Below are positions 45,133 through 53,327 of a DNA stretch of 64,000 nucleotides, piece by piece. The stretch's first letter is position 1. Every line of letters begins with the position of its first letter. The stretch is from contig NZ_CP031168.1 in assembly GCF_022354825.1 (NCBI RefSeq), positions 3,101,501-3,165,500 on the forward strand, read 5' to 3'. The notes under the pieces were generated by a model that was not told the DNA's origin, made no database searches, and worked only from the letters and a program-made list of their open reading frames with translations. The stretch is from Paenibacillus sp. H1-7. GTDB lineage: Bacteria; Bacillota; Bacilli; Paenibacillales; NBRC-103111. Both the position numbers and the translations under genes were made by a program.

Positions 45133-45759
45133 ATGATAACGACCCTATACTTAACCCGGCACGGAGAAACGGAATGGAATGTGGAGAAGCGGCTGCAGGG
45201 CCATAAAGATTCCTCGCTGACGCCCCGCGGCGTGCTGCAGGCTGCCTGGCTGGGCGAGATGCTGTATCCGGTTTCTTTTCACTGCATTTACTCAAGTTCG
45301 AGCGAAAGAGCCAGAAGAACGGCGGAAATCATCCGCGGCAAAAAGACCGCACCGGTCCTAATCTGCGATCAGCTAAGGGAAATTCATATGGGCGACTGGG
45401 AAGGAATGACGGGAAGCCGTATCCAAGACCGGGTCCCGGACGAATATTACTCGTTCTGGAACACGCCTCATCTCTACCAACCTACTAATGGGGGAGAGAC
45501 TTTTTTTGAGCTGTATGATAGAGTGGTTCCGTGGCTCAACGGAAAGCTCTCGGAGCATCAGGGCCAGTGTCTCTTAATCGTCACTCATGCGATAACATTA
45601 AAGCTGATCATGGGTTGTTTGCAGAGCCGTCCGCTGAACGAGCTATGGGCGCCTCCCTTGCTGCCTCCCGCCTCGTTGTGCAAGGTCGTCATTGAGGACG
45701 GGGATGTAAAGGTGATGCTGTACGGAGACACTTCCCATTTCCGTGAGATCAAAATGTGA
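45133..45759 (+). CDS. Histidine phosphatase (phosphoglycerate mutase-like)
   Basis: A 208-residue enzyme with the phosphohistidine motif LTRHGETEWN (H9 the likely nucleophile), a second Arg in SSSSERARRTAE, a catalytic Glu region REIHMGDWEGM and a late VTHAITLKLI. It belongs with broad-specificity PhoE/CobC-like phosphatases. The ribosome site before ATG 45133 is poor (AAGG immediately adjacent). First of three short genes inserted between efp and lysC. Confidence 0.9.
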   Translation: MITTLYLTRHGETEWNVEKRLQGHKDSSLTPRGVLQAAWLGEMLYPVSFHCIYSSSSERARRTAEIIRGKKTAPVLICDQLREIHMGDWEGMTGSRIQDRVPDEYYSFWNTPHLYQPTNGGETFFELYDRVVPWLNGKLSEHQGQCLLIVTHAITLKLIMGCLQSRPLNELWAPPLLPPASLCKVVIEDGDVKVMLYGDTSHFREIKM

Positions 45760-45830
45760 GCGGCCGCGTCAGCTGCCGTCAAGCCTATGAAGATTAAACC
45801 TAGACGCCACCAGGTTAATAGTAAGAAAAG

Positions 45831-46307
45831 GTGCTGATTCTGATTTTGAAATCCCTGCTTCGTTCCAAGCTGCTGACCAGAATAGCCTGGGTTATTTTCC
45901 TATCGTACGGCGTTTTTATGGTTTATTTGCTGTTTTTCGGGTTTTCCCGATCGTCGCGGACCGAGCGCATGTATAACCTGGTGCCCTTTAAGACGATATG
46001 GAGCTATATCGATCATTTCCGTTACTTTAATTTCGATATTTGGATCATTAATTTGTTCGGGAATGTCGCCGCATTTGTCCCTTTCGGTTTTTTGATTCCG
46101 TGGCTGTTCCCATTTTATGCCCGCTTGTCCGCTATTGTGAAGCTGTTTGTCGCGGCGCTGCTGGTAGTGGAATCGATGCAATTCATATTTAAAGTAGGCA
46201 GCTTCGACATCGACGATATTCTGTTGAATGTACTCGGAGGACTCTTGGGATTTGCGCTCTACGTTGGAATGATCAGATGTAAGACGGGCAGCAGCCGCAT
46301 ACACTGA
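45831..46307 (+). CDS. VanZ-family membrane protein
   Basis: A 158-residue protein with four helices in the VanZ-like pattern: YNLVPFKTIWSYIDHF in the first loop, IWIINLFGNVAAFVPFGFLIPWLFP, and FDIDDILLNVLGGLLGFALY. VanZ-like proteins are linked to low-level glycopeptide tolerance, but most, as here, stand alone without van genes. The start is uncertain: GTG 45831 or TTG 45846, the latter better spaced from AAAGGTG. Confidence 0.85.
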   Translation: MLILILKSLLRSKLLTRIAWVIFLSYGVFMVYLLFFGFSRSSRTERMYNLVPFKTIWSYIDHFRYFNFDIWIINLFGNVAAFVPFGFLIPWLFPFYARLSAIVKLFVAALLVVESMQFIFKVGSFDIDDILLNVLGGLLGFALYVGMIRCKTGSSRIH

Positions 46308-46335
46308 TACAACAACAAGACGCGAGGTGACGCGG

Positions 46336-46911
46336 ATGGAAATCGTTTTTGTTCGACATGGTGAAGGTGAGCACACGTTGTCAATCCCCCACAGCTATCA
46401 TGTGGCGGATCCCGGTTTGACCGAATTAGGGATGAAGCAGGCGGGAAAGCTGCGAGAGGAGCTGCCGCTCTCGGAGAACGATGCCGTTATCGTAAGTCCG
46501 ACACGCCGGACTCTTCAGACGGCGCAAATCTGGTGCGAAGGCTCCAATGCCATCCGTTTCGTGCATCCAACGATCGGTCCCCGTCAAAATCCGCTGAGGT
46601 ACGATTTTACAACCCTGCGCTGTGACGAGACAATGGAGCTGAGACGGATTGCCGAGCTGTACAGCGAGTTTTTAACGCCGGCCGATGTGCCGGATTATAT
46701 ATGGATCCAAGGGATCAATACGGTGCCAGTCCTGCTGTTCGAGAAGTTCGCGGGACAATTCCTGGCTTGGATTCGGCAGCTGGGAAAACATAAGGTGTAC
46801 ATAGTGACTCACGACGGCACGATTGCCTCGTATTTGCAATATTTGAACGGGTCGGGGCAATCCCGTCACCCTGTGCCAGGAGAAGCGGGATGGATCCCTT
46901 TGTCGGTATAA
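46336..46911 (+). CDS. Histidine phosphatase-family protein, second
   Basis: A 191-residue member with VFVRHGEGEHT (phosphohistidine motif, E after RHG), SPTRRTLQTAQIW and YIVTHDGTIASYL. It is only distantly similar to the 45133 product and lacks its REIHMGDWEGM segment. ATG 46336 is preceded by GAGGTG at good distance. It lies 28 bp after the VanZ gene and 87 bp before lysC. Confidence 0.86.
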   Translation: MEIVFVRHGEGEHTLSIPHSYHVADPGLTELGMKQAGKLREELPLSENDAVIVSPTRRTLQTAQIWCEGSNAIRFVHPTIGPRQNPLRYDFTTLRCDETMELRRIAELYSEFLTPADVPDYIWIQGINTVPVLLFEKFAGQFLAWIRQLGKHKVYIVTHDGTIASYLQYLNGSGQSRHPVPGEAGWIPLSV

Positions 46912-46927
46912 TCCGACAATTTTCTAC

Positions 46928-46956
46928 TTCTACGTTGGGTCCTCTTATGGTATAAT
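46928..46956 (+). promoter_or_regulatory. Promoter of the aspartokinase gene
   Basis: Extended -10 TGGTATAAT (TATAAT at 46951-46956) with TTCTAC 17 bp upstream. Only ~40 bases separate it from the start codon, so no lysine riboswitch fits here. Confidence 0.65.
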
Positions 46957-46998
46957 GATACATTGTTATGCAAAAGTTTCGGTAGGGAGTGAACAGCT

Positions 46999-48255
46999 TT
47001 GTCTCTTATTGTGATGAAATTCGGCGGCAGTTCCGTTGGTGACGCGGAGCGGATGAAACGCGTGGCCAATCGTGTAGTAGAGAGACAGCGGGAAGGCAAC
47101 CGATGCGTTGTTGTCGTTTCTGCGATGGGTGATACAACGGACGACTTGATTGACTTGTCCAAGCAAATATGCACGGTGACGCCTCCTGCACGGGAAATGG
47201 ATATGCTGCTGACTACCGGGGAGCAGGTTTCGGTAGCGCTGCTTTCTATGGCTGTCCAAAGCCTCGGCCAACCGGCGGTATCGTTCACCGGCTGGCAAGC
47301 GGGAATGTACACGGAAGCCGTTCACGGCAAAGCTAGAATTACGGATATTCAGCCTGAGCGCGTATTGAAGGCGCTGGATCAAGGGAACGTAGTTATTGTT
47401 GCCGGGTTCCAAGGCATGACGACGGATGGGGAAATCACCACGTTGGGCCGCGGCGGATCCGATACGACAGCCGTTGCTTTGGCAGCTGCCATTCAGGCGG
47501 ACGTATGTGAAATTTTCACGGACGTTGACGGGATTTATTCGACCGACCCGCGTGTGGTCAAATGCGCGCGCAAGCTTCCTGAAATTACGTACGACGAAAT
47601 GCTGGAGCTTGCCAATCTGGGTGCGGCCGTACTGCATCCGAGAGCCGTTGAGTATGCCAAAAATTACAATGTGCCGCTGGTCGTGAGATCCAGCTTTAAC
47701 CATAATGCAGGTACGAATGTGAAGGAGGAAGCAGCGATGGAGCAAGGAATCGTTGTTCGCGGAATTGCAAGCGATAAGAATGTGGCAAGAATCAGTATTC
47801 TTGGAGTGGAAGAAAAGCCGGGGCAGCTGGCGAAGGTATTCACCGCTCTGGCGAATGAGCAAATCGATGTTGATATTATCGTGCAAAGCGGCGTGATGAA
47901 CGGAGCGGCAGACTTCTCCTTCACCGTAGCTTTGACGGATAAGGATAAAGCTCTTGAGGTCATTCAATCGATCCGCTCCGAAGTAGGCTTCCGCGAGGTG
48001 TCTTCCCAGGAAAACCTGGTTAAAGTATCCATCGTAGGAGCGGGCATGGTAAGCACTCCAGGCGTCGCTGCCAAGATGTTCGAAGTGATCTCCAACCTTG
48101 GTCTTAGCATCAACATGGTCAGCACTTCGGAAATTAAAACCTCCTGCGTGATCGACAACAGCCGTCTGAACGAAGTGATCCAGGCTCTTCATACGGCATA
48201 CGGCTTGGACACCGATCAGCAAGCCTTTGTCGGCGGTCCTGCCGATAGACGCTAA
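46999..48255 (+). CDS. lysC: Aspartate kinase
   Basis: A 418-residue enzyme that phosphorylates aspartate, the first step to lysine, threonine, methionine and dipicolinate. It has the kinase domain (KFGGSSVGD at 7-15, TTLGRGGSDTTA, FTDVDGIYSTDPR) and two C-terminal ACT domains (ILGVEEKPGQLAKVF; SIVGAGMVSTPGVAAKMFE) for allosteric feedback. The size fits the Bacillus LysC/aspartokinase II class. TTG 46999 follows GGGAGTGA. There is room for the internal beta-subunit start known in this class. Feeding of dipicolinate synthesis links it to the spore genes around it. Confidence 0.95.
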   Translation: MSLIVMKFGGSSVGDAERMKRVANRVVERQREGNRCVVVVSAMGDTTDDLIDLSKQICTVTPPAREMDMLLTTGEQVSVALLSMAVQSLGQPAVSFTGWQAGMYTEAVHGKARITDIQPERVLKALDQGNVVIVAGFQGMTTDGEITTLGRGGSDTTAVALAAAIQADVCEIFTDVDGIYSTDPRVVKCARKLPEITYDEMLELANLGAAVLHPRAVEYAKNYNVPLVVRSSFNHNAGTNVKEEAAMEQGIVVRGIASDKNVARISILGVEEKPGQLAKVFTALANEQIDVDIIVQSGVMNGAADFSFTVALTDKDKALEVIQSIRSEVGFREVSSQENLVKVSIVGAGMVSTPGVAAKMFEVISNLGLSINMVSTSEIKTSCVIDNSRLNEVIQALHTAYGLDTDQQAFVGGPADRR

Positions 48256-48268
48256 CCGGTAACCGGGA

Positions 48269-48733
48269 TTATTTGATTTTATCCGCAATCAGCGTAAACA
48301 GCTTGAATAAAAATGCGGTAATTCCTGCGGCCATCAGCGGGCCGACAGGAATCCCTTTCAAGAAGATAATGCCAAAGATCGAACCGATAACAAGGCCCAC
48401 AATTAATTGTGGGTCTATTTTTAATAGCTCAAGGCCTTTACCGTTCATATACGTAGCTATCGCACCGCCTAGGAGCGCCAATATCCCGGGCCAAGTCGTG
48501 AACATGCTGGTAACGTCTTTAAAGGAAATTCGTTCGCTGGCGAACGGAACCAGAACCCCCATAGTCAGGAACAAGAGGCCGAGCTCAAGTCCGCGGCGTT
48601 CGATTGTAGGCAAAAACCGGTCCAGGTGGATCAGCTTCACGATAAGCAGGACACAAGCTGCGGTGGTAATGATGTGGGAGCGGCCAATCAGTCCAATAAT
48701 AATGAGTACTACCAGCAAAATGTCACCGTTCAT
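48269..48733 (-). CDS. DUF441 (UPF0756, YtwI-like) membrane protein
   Basis: A 154-residue protein with four helices starting [20 protein letters not shown] and the family's [15 protein letters not shown] and [22 protein letters not shown]. It converges with lysC, the two stops 13 bp apart. Ribosome site and start at 48733 are ordinary. Function unknown; the family is conserved as a putative membrane transporter-like protein. Confidence 0.9.
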   Translation of the reverse strand: MNGDILLVVLIIIGLIGRSHIITTAACVLLIVKLIHLDRFLPTIERRGLELGLLFLTMGVLVPFASERISFKDVTSMFTTWPGILALLGGAIATYMNGKGLELLKIDPQLIVGLVIGSIFGIIFLKGIPVGPLMAAGITAFLFKLFTLIADKIK

Positions 48734-48809
48734 CGTAAGACCCCTTGTCTCATGGATTTCTCTCTAATTGTATGAGAAGGAGCTAGATTTAGAACTACTT
48801 GTCTTAGGG

Positions 48810-49547
48810 CTAGGAGAGCTGAGTCACGGCGGAAGAGACCAGCTTGCCGTCACGGATGACAGGCACGATAGGGATCAGGTTCATACGAGAGCAGTAAACG
48901 ACGTCGTCTTGGTACCCGATCTTGCTTAATCTTTTGCCGTTAGAGCAGTTGAGCAGGGCCTTGGTCATGTCGGATTGAACATATCGGAACGCGTGCAGCA
49001 TGCTGAGGCCGAAGTCATTGATGTTGATCTCCTGGGCAGTCGGATCAAGCAGCTGTTGAAGCTCTTCTATTAACAGGCCTGCGCATAATCCGTCCTCCAA
49101 CGAATATTCATCCTGTGTGCCGGAGCAGACAATGACAATATCCTTCTTGGAAGCGGCGGCTTCCATGGCGCACGCTTTACCGTTGAGCAGCGAGGCGGCA
49201 ATAATCGTGCTGGCTTTGTTGGCTTTCTGGATGGCCCTGGTGCCGTTAGTCGTTGTTATGACAAGCGTTTTACCGGCAATATGGTCATCCATATATTCGA
49301 AAGGAGAGTTGCCGAGATCGAAGCCGGGAATTTTTTTGCAATAACGTTCTCCGCCCAACACGAACCCGGGCTGCTGCAATTGCTTGGCCTGCAGTACGGT
49401 TTCGACAGGATATACAGCCTGGCACCCGTGGGCCAAAGCCGTCAGCATCGTACTTGTCGCGCGAAGAACGTCGATGACAAGAACCGTCTTATTGATAAGC
49501 TCATCCGAACGCGCATCATTGACGCTGGGTACTACGGTAATATCCAC
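48810..49547 (-). CDS. comB: 2-phosphosulfolactate phosphatase
   Basis: A 245-residue Mg-dependent phosphatase that removes phosphate from 2-phospho-3-sulfolactate, giving sulfolactate. ComB family signature: VLVIDVLRATSTMLTAL near the N-terminus, GGERYCKKIPGFDLGNSPFEY and VIVCSGTQDEYSLEDGLCAG. GTG 49547 is preceded by AGGAGG at 9 bases, itself next to a hairpin (49566-49587). In B. subtilis, the homologous pair makes (R)-sulfolactate, a major small molecule of mature spores. Confidence 0.93.
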   Translation of the reverse strand: MDITVVPSVNDARSDELINKTVLVIDVLRATSTMLTALAHGCQAVYPVETVLQAKQLQQPGFVLGGERYCKKIPGFDLGNSPFEYMDDHIAGKTLVITTTNGTRAIQKANKASTIIAASLLNGKACAMEAAASKKDIVIVCSGTQDEYSLEDGLCAGLLIEELQQLLDPTAQEININDFGLSMLHAFRYVQSDMTKALLNCSNGKRLSKIGYQDDVVYCSRMNLIPIVPVIRDGKLVSSAVTQLS

Positions 49548-49552
49548 ACTTT

Positions 49553-49609
49553 ATGTCCTCCTAAGAGTTTTTGCGTCAGCAAAAACTGACGTCGAAAGCA
49601 TAGGCTTCC
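49553..49609 (-). promoter_or_regulatory. Hairpin plus SD element before comB
   Basis: Read on the minus strand: the spacer GGAAGCCTATGCTTTCGACG starts right after the comA stop. The hairpin AGTTTTTGC-TGAC-GCAAAAACT (49566-49587) follows, then CTTAGGAGG. The spacer is nearly the CAGCCTATGCTTACGACG of the accC and nusB arrays, so this is the same family in opposite orientation. Confidence 0.7.
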
Positions 49610-50437
49610 TCAAATCTCCCAATTGCCGATATCTTCGGCTTCCTTCCCGAGATGCAGCGTATCCGAGCGCAATCCGCGACGTAAAGCTTCCAAAGAAATC
49701 ATATCCGCAGGCGCAATATTTCCCAGATGAATGTCGGAGCCGAGTGTATTGATCAGATGAACCTGCTGATCTTTGTTAGGAGCTTCCCACAAGAGCAGAT
49801 GTTTGCTTGGTACCTGGTCCAGCACTTGAGCTATTTCCGCGTCTTTACAGCCCCCGTTCTCATCGTAAATACCGACGCCCTTGCCTGATTCCCGCCCTTC
49901 AATGGTAATGAGGCTCGCTCCCATCTCCGCGTCGATTATGACGGTTTCAATAAGCTGTTCGACCTCGATGGAAGATCCCCAACATTTTTTGCCGTATTCC
50001 GTTATTACCGTGAGTCCTTCGTCGACCGCTCTGCGAATCAGCTCGCTGCGCAAGGTCCGTTCTATCTCGATGGTGCCGTCCGATATTTCCAGCGCGTTAA
50101 ATCCGAGAAAGCTTACCATATCGAAGAAGGAGTCGACCGCTCCTTGCATGATGGCAACCTCCAGGAACGTGCCTCCAGGATAGATCGAAATGTTATGCTC
50201 CTTGGCCATTTCGATTTTTTTTCTAAGCAGCTGTGTTGTATAGAGCGGAGAGGTACCAAAGCCGAATTTCAGCATATCCACATAATCGCCGGCGGTTTGC
50301 AGCAAATCCTCAAGCGCATGAATCCCCATGCCTTTATCAATGACCATCGTCTTGCCGAGAGTTCTCGGTTTATCCGTACGCTTTCCCGTCGGATCGCTAA
50401 GCAGGGGATGCCACTTGACGTGTGACGTAACCTCCAT
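49610..50437 (-). CDS. comA: Phosphosulfolactate synthase
   Basis: A 275-residue TIM-barrel enzyme adding sulfite to phosphoenolpyruvate to give (2R)-phospho-3-sulfolactate. Typical segments: TMVIDKGMGIHALEDLLQTAGDYVDMLKFGFGTS, NALEISDGTIEIE, TEYGKKCWGSS and MGASLITIEGRESGKGVGIYD. Upstream of comB in the same orientation with 62 bp between, holding the hairpin element. The context of spoIIIA, spoVA and lysC supports a spore role (sulfolactate) rather than archaeal coenzyme M. Confidence 0.94.
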   Translation of the reverse strand: MEVTSHVKWHPLLSDPTGKRTDKPRTLGKTMVIDKGMGIHALEDLLQTAGDYVDMLKFGFGTSPLYTTQLLRKKIEMAKEHNISIYPGGTFLEVAIMQGAVDSFFDMVSFLGFNALEISDGTIEIERTLRSELIRRAVDEGLTVITEYGKKCWGSSIEVEQLIETVIIDAEMGASLITIEGRESGKGVGIYDENGGCKDAEIAQVLDQVPSKHLLLWEAPNKDQQVHLINTLGSDIHLGNIAPADMISLEALRRGLRSDTLHLGKEAEDIGNWEI

Positions 50438-50605
50438 GTCCTATCGCCTCGCTGTCAACATTTTGTTTGAATTTCTGAAAACATCATATGCAGATGGAAA
50501 TAGGGGTGTGCCCATGAAGCCTAAAATGAGACAAGCATGCATAGATTGATAGAGAGACGGGGGAGAGCTCCCGAGAAAACTGGATTCAAGGAGCGGTGGA
50601 AGAGA

Positions 50606-50872
50606 ATGTTAAACAAGATCGTATTAAGCATGGCGTCTTTACGGATATTTTCCGGCTGTCTGGAGATTATAGCGGCGCTCATTATGCTCAGGCTAAACCA
50701 GATCGACAAGGCGCTGATGGTCAACACCGGACTGGCAATGGTAGGTCCGCTCGTTCTGTTGACAACGACGACACTCGGATTGGTCGGTTTGGCTGACAAG
50801 CTATCATTTGGAAAAATGATCTGGGTGCTAGTAGGAGTCAGCTGCATCTTTATAGGGATTTTGAAAAAGTAA
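50606..50872 (+). CDS. yqhV: Membrane protein YqhV (DUF2619)
   Basis: An 88-residue protein with three hydrophobic helices (SLRIFSGCLEIIAALIML, ALMVNTGLAMVGPLVLLTTT and MIWVLVGVSCIFIGIL). In B. subtilis yqhV lies between efp and spoIIIAA and is sporulation associated; here too it directly precedes spoIIIAA. ATG 50606 begins the conserved part; the frame is open upstream to 50537 without a better ribosome site. Confidence 0.87.
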   Translation: MLNKIVLSMASLRIFSGCLEIIAALIMLRLNQIDKALMVNTGLAMVGPLVLLTTTTLGLVGLADKLSFGKMIWVLVGVSCIFIGILKK

Positions 50873-50876
50873 ATGG

Positions 50877-50903
50877 TCATAATCCAATAGTCCAAGCATA
50901 CAT
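50877..50903 (+). promoter_or_regulatory. Sigma-E promoter of the spoIIIA operon
   Basis: TCATAAT (50877-50883) fits the sigma-E -35 KMATATT at six of seven positions, and CATACAT (50897-50903) begins with the full CATACA of the -10, 13 bp apart. It lies 40 bp before spoIIIAA. The operon is sigma-E dependent in B. subtilis. Confidence 0.7.
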
Positions 50904-50943
50904 ATGAGTATGAAAGATGGACAGCTTGGGGGGATGAATCACG

Positions 50944-52065
50944 ATGCAATCACTTCTCCGGCTTTTTTCTGTCCCCTTGCGGCAAAGACTAGCAACTCTA
51001 CCAAACGAGGTCATTGCGCAAATACAAGAAATCAGGGTTCGCGAAGGGCGGCCGCTCGAGATTGTATGGGGGCAGCGATACAGTTTTATAGCCCAAGCCT
51101 CCGGAATCTGTGACGATCCTGACGATGCGTACCGCCCAACCCGCGACGATTGCTCGACACTATTGGAAATGCTCACTCAGCATTCGCTGTACACATTCGA
51201 TGAAGAGCTAAGGCGCGGTTACATCACGGTCAAAGGCGGGCATCGGATCGGACTTGCCGGCAGAGCGGTACTGGAGCAGGGAAAGATCAAGCATCTGAAA
51301 GAAATCAGCAGCTTCAACATTCGGATTGCGAGTGAGCGGAAAGGGACGGGAGCCCGGGTGCTTCCGTACTTGGTCGATCAGCAGTCGGGAGGATTGCACC
51401 ACACGCTCGTCGTATCGCCGCCTCAGTTCGGCAAGACCACGCTCATTCGCGATTTGGCGCGGCTAATCAGCACCGGATCTGCCGACAGGACGAACCGATG
51501 GTTAAACCGGGGCTACAAGGTTGGCATCGTCGACGAACGATCCGAGATAGCCGCTTGCGAGAAGGGGGTGCCGACCTTCGATCTGGGGCCCCGTACCGAT
51601 GTGTTGGATGCCTGTCCGAAAGCCGAAGGAATGATGATGATGATCCGCTCCATGTCGCCGGAGGTTCTGGTTGTGGACGAGATAGGAAGGCCTGAGGACG
51701 CAGAAGCGATTCATGAAGCGCTGCATGCGGGAATCCGGGTTGTGGCTACCGCTCACGGCTATGATCTCGACGATGTTCGCCGGCGTCCCGTCATGAAGCA
51801 GCTGCTGAACGAGGAAGTGTTCTCCAGAGTCGTTGTCCTGGGCAACCAAGAGGGGGTTGGGACGCTTCAAGGGGTTTTTGATGCGAAGGGTCAGGTTGTG
51901 CACGGCGTACAGCAAATCGGCAGCAGAAAGCCATCCTCACCAACGGCGTCAGGAACGCATGCCGATTCGCCTCTAAACCGTAATCCGGGTGCTTCCCTGG
52001 ATTGGACCGCGAGTCTCGGGTCCTTGCCTGCCGGCGGCGGACGTGAGAGAAAGGGGAGGATCTGA
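50944..52065 (+). CDS. spoIIIAA: Stage III sporulation protein AA (secretion-type ATPase)
   Basis: A 373-residue ATPase of the SpoIIIA-SpoIIQ channel that connects mother cell and forespore. The Walker A PPQFGKTTLIRD (Lys164), DERSEIAACEKGVPTFDLGPRTDVLD and the Walker B region EVLVVDEIGRPEDAEAI are typical. The last ~50 residues (from about GSRKPSSPTASGTHADSPL) are a Ser/Pro/Gly-rich extension beyond the ~310 residues of the B. subtilis protein, with no recognisable domain. Its stop overlaps the spoIIIAB start. Confidence 0.95.
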   Translation: MQSLLRLFSVPLRQRLATLPNEVIAQIQEIRVREGRPLEIVWGQRYSFIAQASGICDDPDDAYRPTRDDCSTLLEMLTQHSLYTFDEELRRGYITVKGGHRIGLAGRAVLEQGKIKHLKEISSFNIRIASERKGTGARVLPYLVDQQSGGLHHTLVVSPPQFGKTTLIRDLARLISTGSADRTNRWLNRGYKVGIVDERSEIAACEKGVPTFDLGPRTDVLDACPKAEGMMMMIRSMSPEVLVVDEIGRPEDAEAIHEALHAGIRVVATAHGYDLDDVRRRPVMKQLLNEEVFSRVVVLGNQEGVGTLQGVFDAKGQVVHGVQQIGSRKPSSPTASGTHADSPLNRNPGASLDWTASLGSLPAGGGRERKGRI

Positions 52066-52583
52066 TGTTGAAGCTGATCGGAGCGATGATGATCTTGCTC
52101 TCCGCCACCTTGTTCGGCTTCTACCAGGCACAGCAGTACTCCAGGAGACCGAAGCAAATCGCGGATCTGATCCGCTCGATGCAAAGGCTGGAGACGGAAA
52201 TCGTCTACGGCTACACCCCGCTCAAGGAAGCGCTGGAGAAGGTCGCCAAAGCTTGCGCCCAGCCGGTAAACGCCATCTTCCGTTATTCGGCAGAGGCGCT
52301 AGATCAGTCGGATGCCCGATCCGTACAGAGCATCTGGCATCAAGCGGTCGACGAGCATTGGAAGCATACCTCGCTAAAAGCCGGGGAACAGGACATCATC
52401 CGACAGTTAGGCTTCACGCTCGGCTTGTCGGACAGCACGGATCAGGTAAAGCACCTCCGGTTGGCGATACAGCAGCTGCAAGGCGAGCTGGAAGGGGCTC
52501 AGGAGGAACGCAAACGGTATGAGAGCATGTGGAGAAGCTTGGGCTTGTTGATGGGAGCGCTGATAGTCATTCTGATGTATTGA
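52065..52583 (+). CDS. spoIIIAB: Stage III sporulation protein AB
   Basis: A 172-residue protein with an N-terminal helix (MLKLIGAMMILLSATLFGF), a cytoplasmic or forespore-side helical domain (GYTPLKEALEKVAKACAQPV) and a C-terminal helix (SLGLLMGALIVILMY). It resembles GspF/type II secretion inner-membrane platform proteins and forms the SpoIIIA channel with AC-AH. The start overlaps the stop of spoIIIAA (TGATG). Confidence 0.93.
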   Translation: MLKLIGAMMILLSATLFGFYQAQQYSRRPKQIADLIRSMQRLETEIVYGYTPLKEALEKVAKACAQPVNAIFRYSAEALDQSDARSVQSIWHQAVDEHWKHTSLKAGEQDIIRQLGFTLGLSDSTDQVKHLRLAIQQLQGELEGAQEERKRYESMWRSLGLLMGALIVILMY

Positions 52584-52691
52584 AGGGACACGATGCTGAA
52601 CGGTTGAGCAAGCTAATTGAACTACAAGCCATGCCAAGGGGATGAATGAAGTCGCAGGGATGTTTCAGGTCAGAGGTGAGGGGTGCCAGGA

Positions 52692-52895
52692 ATGAACGTA
52701 GATGTAAACGCGATATTTCAGATTGCCGGAATCGGAATTATTATCGCGATGATTCATACCGTGCTCAAGCAAATGGGAAAAGAGGATATGGCTCATTGGG
52801 TAACGGTCATCGGTTTTGTAGTCGTTTTGTTCATGGTAGTCAGCCTTCTTGACAATCTTTTCAAGGAAATCAAGACGATTTTCTTATTCCAGTAG
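52692..52895 (+). CDS. spoIIIAC: Stage III sporulation protein AC
   Basis: A 67-residue membrane protein with two helices (IFQIAGIGIIIAMIHTVLKQ and WVTVIGFVVVLFMVVSLLDNLF). ATG 52692 follows a GAGGGG..AGGA stretch; the frame starts earlier at 52683 without better evidence. Length is that of B. subtilis SpoIIIAC. There are 108 bp between spoIIIAB and this gene, longer than elsewhere in the operon, with no sign of a gene. Confidence 0.93.
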   Translation: MNVDVNAIFQIAGIGIIIAMIHTVLKQMGKEDMAHWVTVIGFVVVLFMVVSLLDNLFKEIKTIFLFQ

Positions 52896-52911
52896 GTGCA
52901 GGTGAAGCAAT

Positions 52912-53301
52912 GTGGAGATTGTGCAAATCGTGGGACTGGGCTTAATCGCCACCATACTGGTTCTGATCATCAAAGAGCAAAAGCCGATGTTCGCCTTCCT
53001 GCTTACCGCTTTTACCGGGATCGTGATCTTCCTCTTTCTGATCGGCAAGATCGCCTCCGTCATTGACATGCTGGAGGAGCTCGCGAATGATGCGAACATC
53101 AACATGATTTTTCTAAAAACGATACTGAAAATTATCGGCATCGCTTACATCGCCGAATTCGGAGCGCAAATCGTCCGAGACGCGGGGCAGGAATCGATAG
53201 CTTCGAAGATTGAGCTTTCCGGCAAAATTTTAATTATGGTCATGGCCATACCGATCGTATCCGTCATAATCGAAACGGTAGTAAAGCTGCTGCCCGCCTA
53301 A
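52912..53301 (+). CDS. spoIIIAD: Stage III sporulation protein AD
   Basis: A 129-residue protein, SpoIIIAC-like at its N-terminus (IVQIVGLGLIATILVLIIKEQ) and with further helices (FLLTAFTGIVIFLFLIGKIA). It is a membrane component of the SpoIIIA complex. GTG 52912 has AGGTG 7 bases upstream and follows spoIIIAC by 16 bp. Confidence 0.93.
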   Translation: MEIVQIVGLGLIATILVLIIKEQKPMFAFLLTAFTGIVIFLFLIGKIASVIDMLEELANDANINMIFLKTILKIIGIAYIAEFGAQIVRDAGQESIASKIELSGKILIMVMAIPIVSVIIETVVKLLPA

Positions 53302-53327
53302 AGTTATAGTGCCAGGAGTTGAAGCAG

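Noticed and set aside
46907-46998. Lysine riboswitch before lysC
   Set aside because: The leader between the promoter and start is only about 40 nt, too short for the aptamer.
46966-48288. 440-codon open frame antisense to lysC
   Set aside because: Covers the entire aspartokinase gene on the opposite strand; composition (Arg/His/Gln-rich) is that of a codon-bias shadow, no domain.
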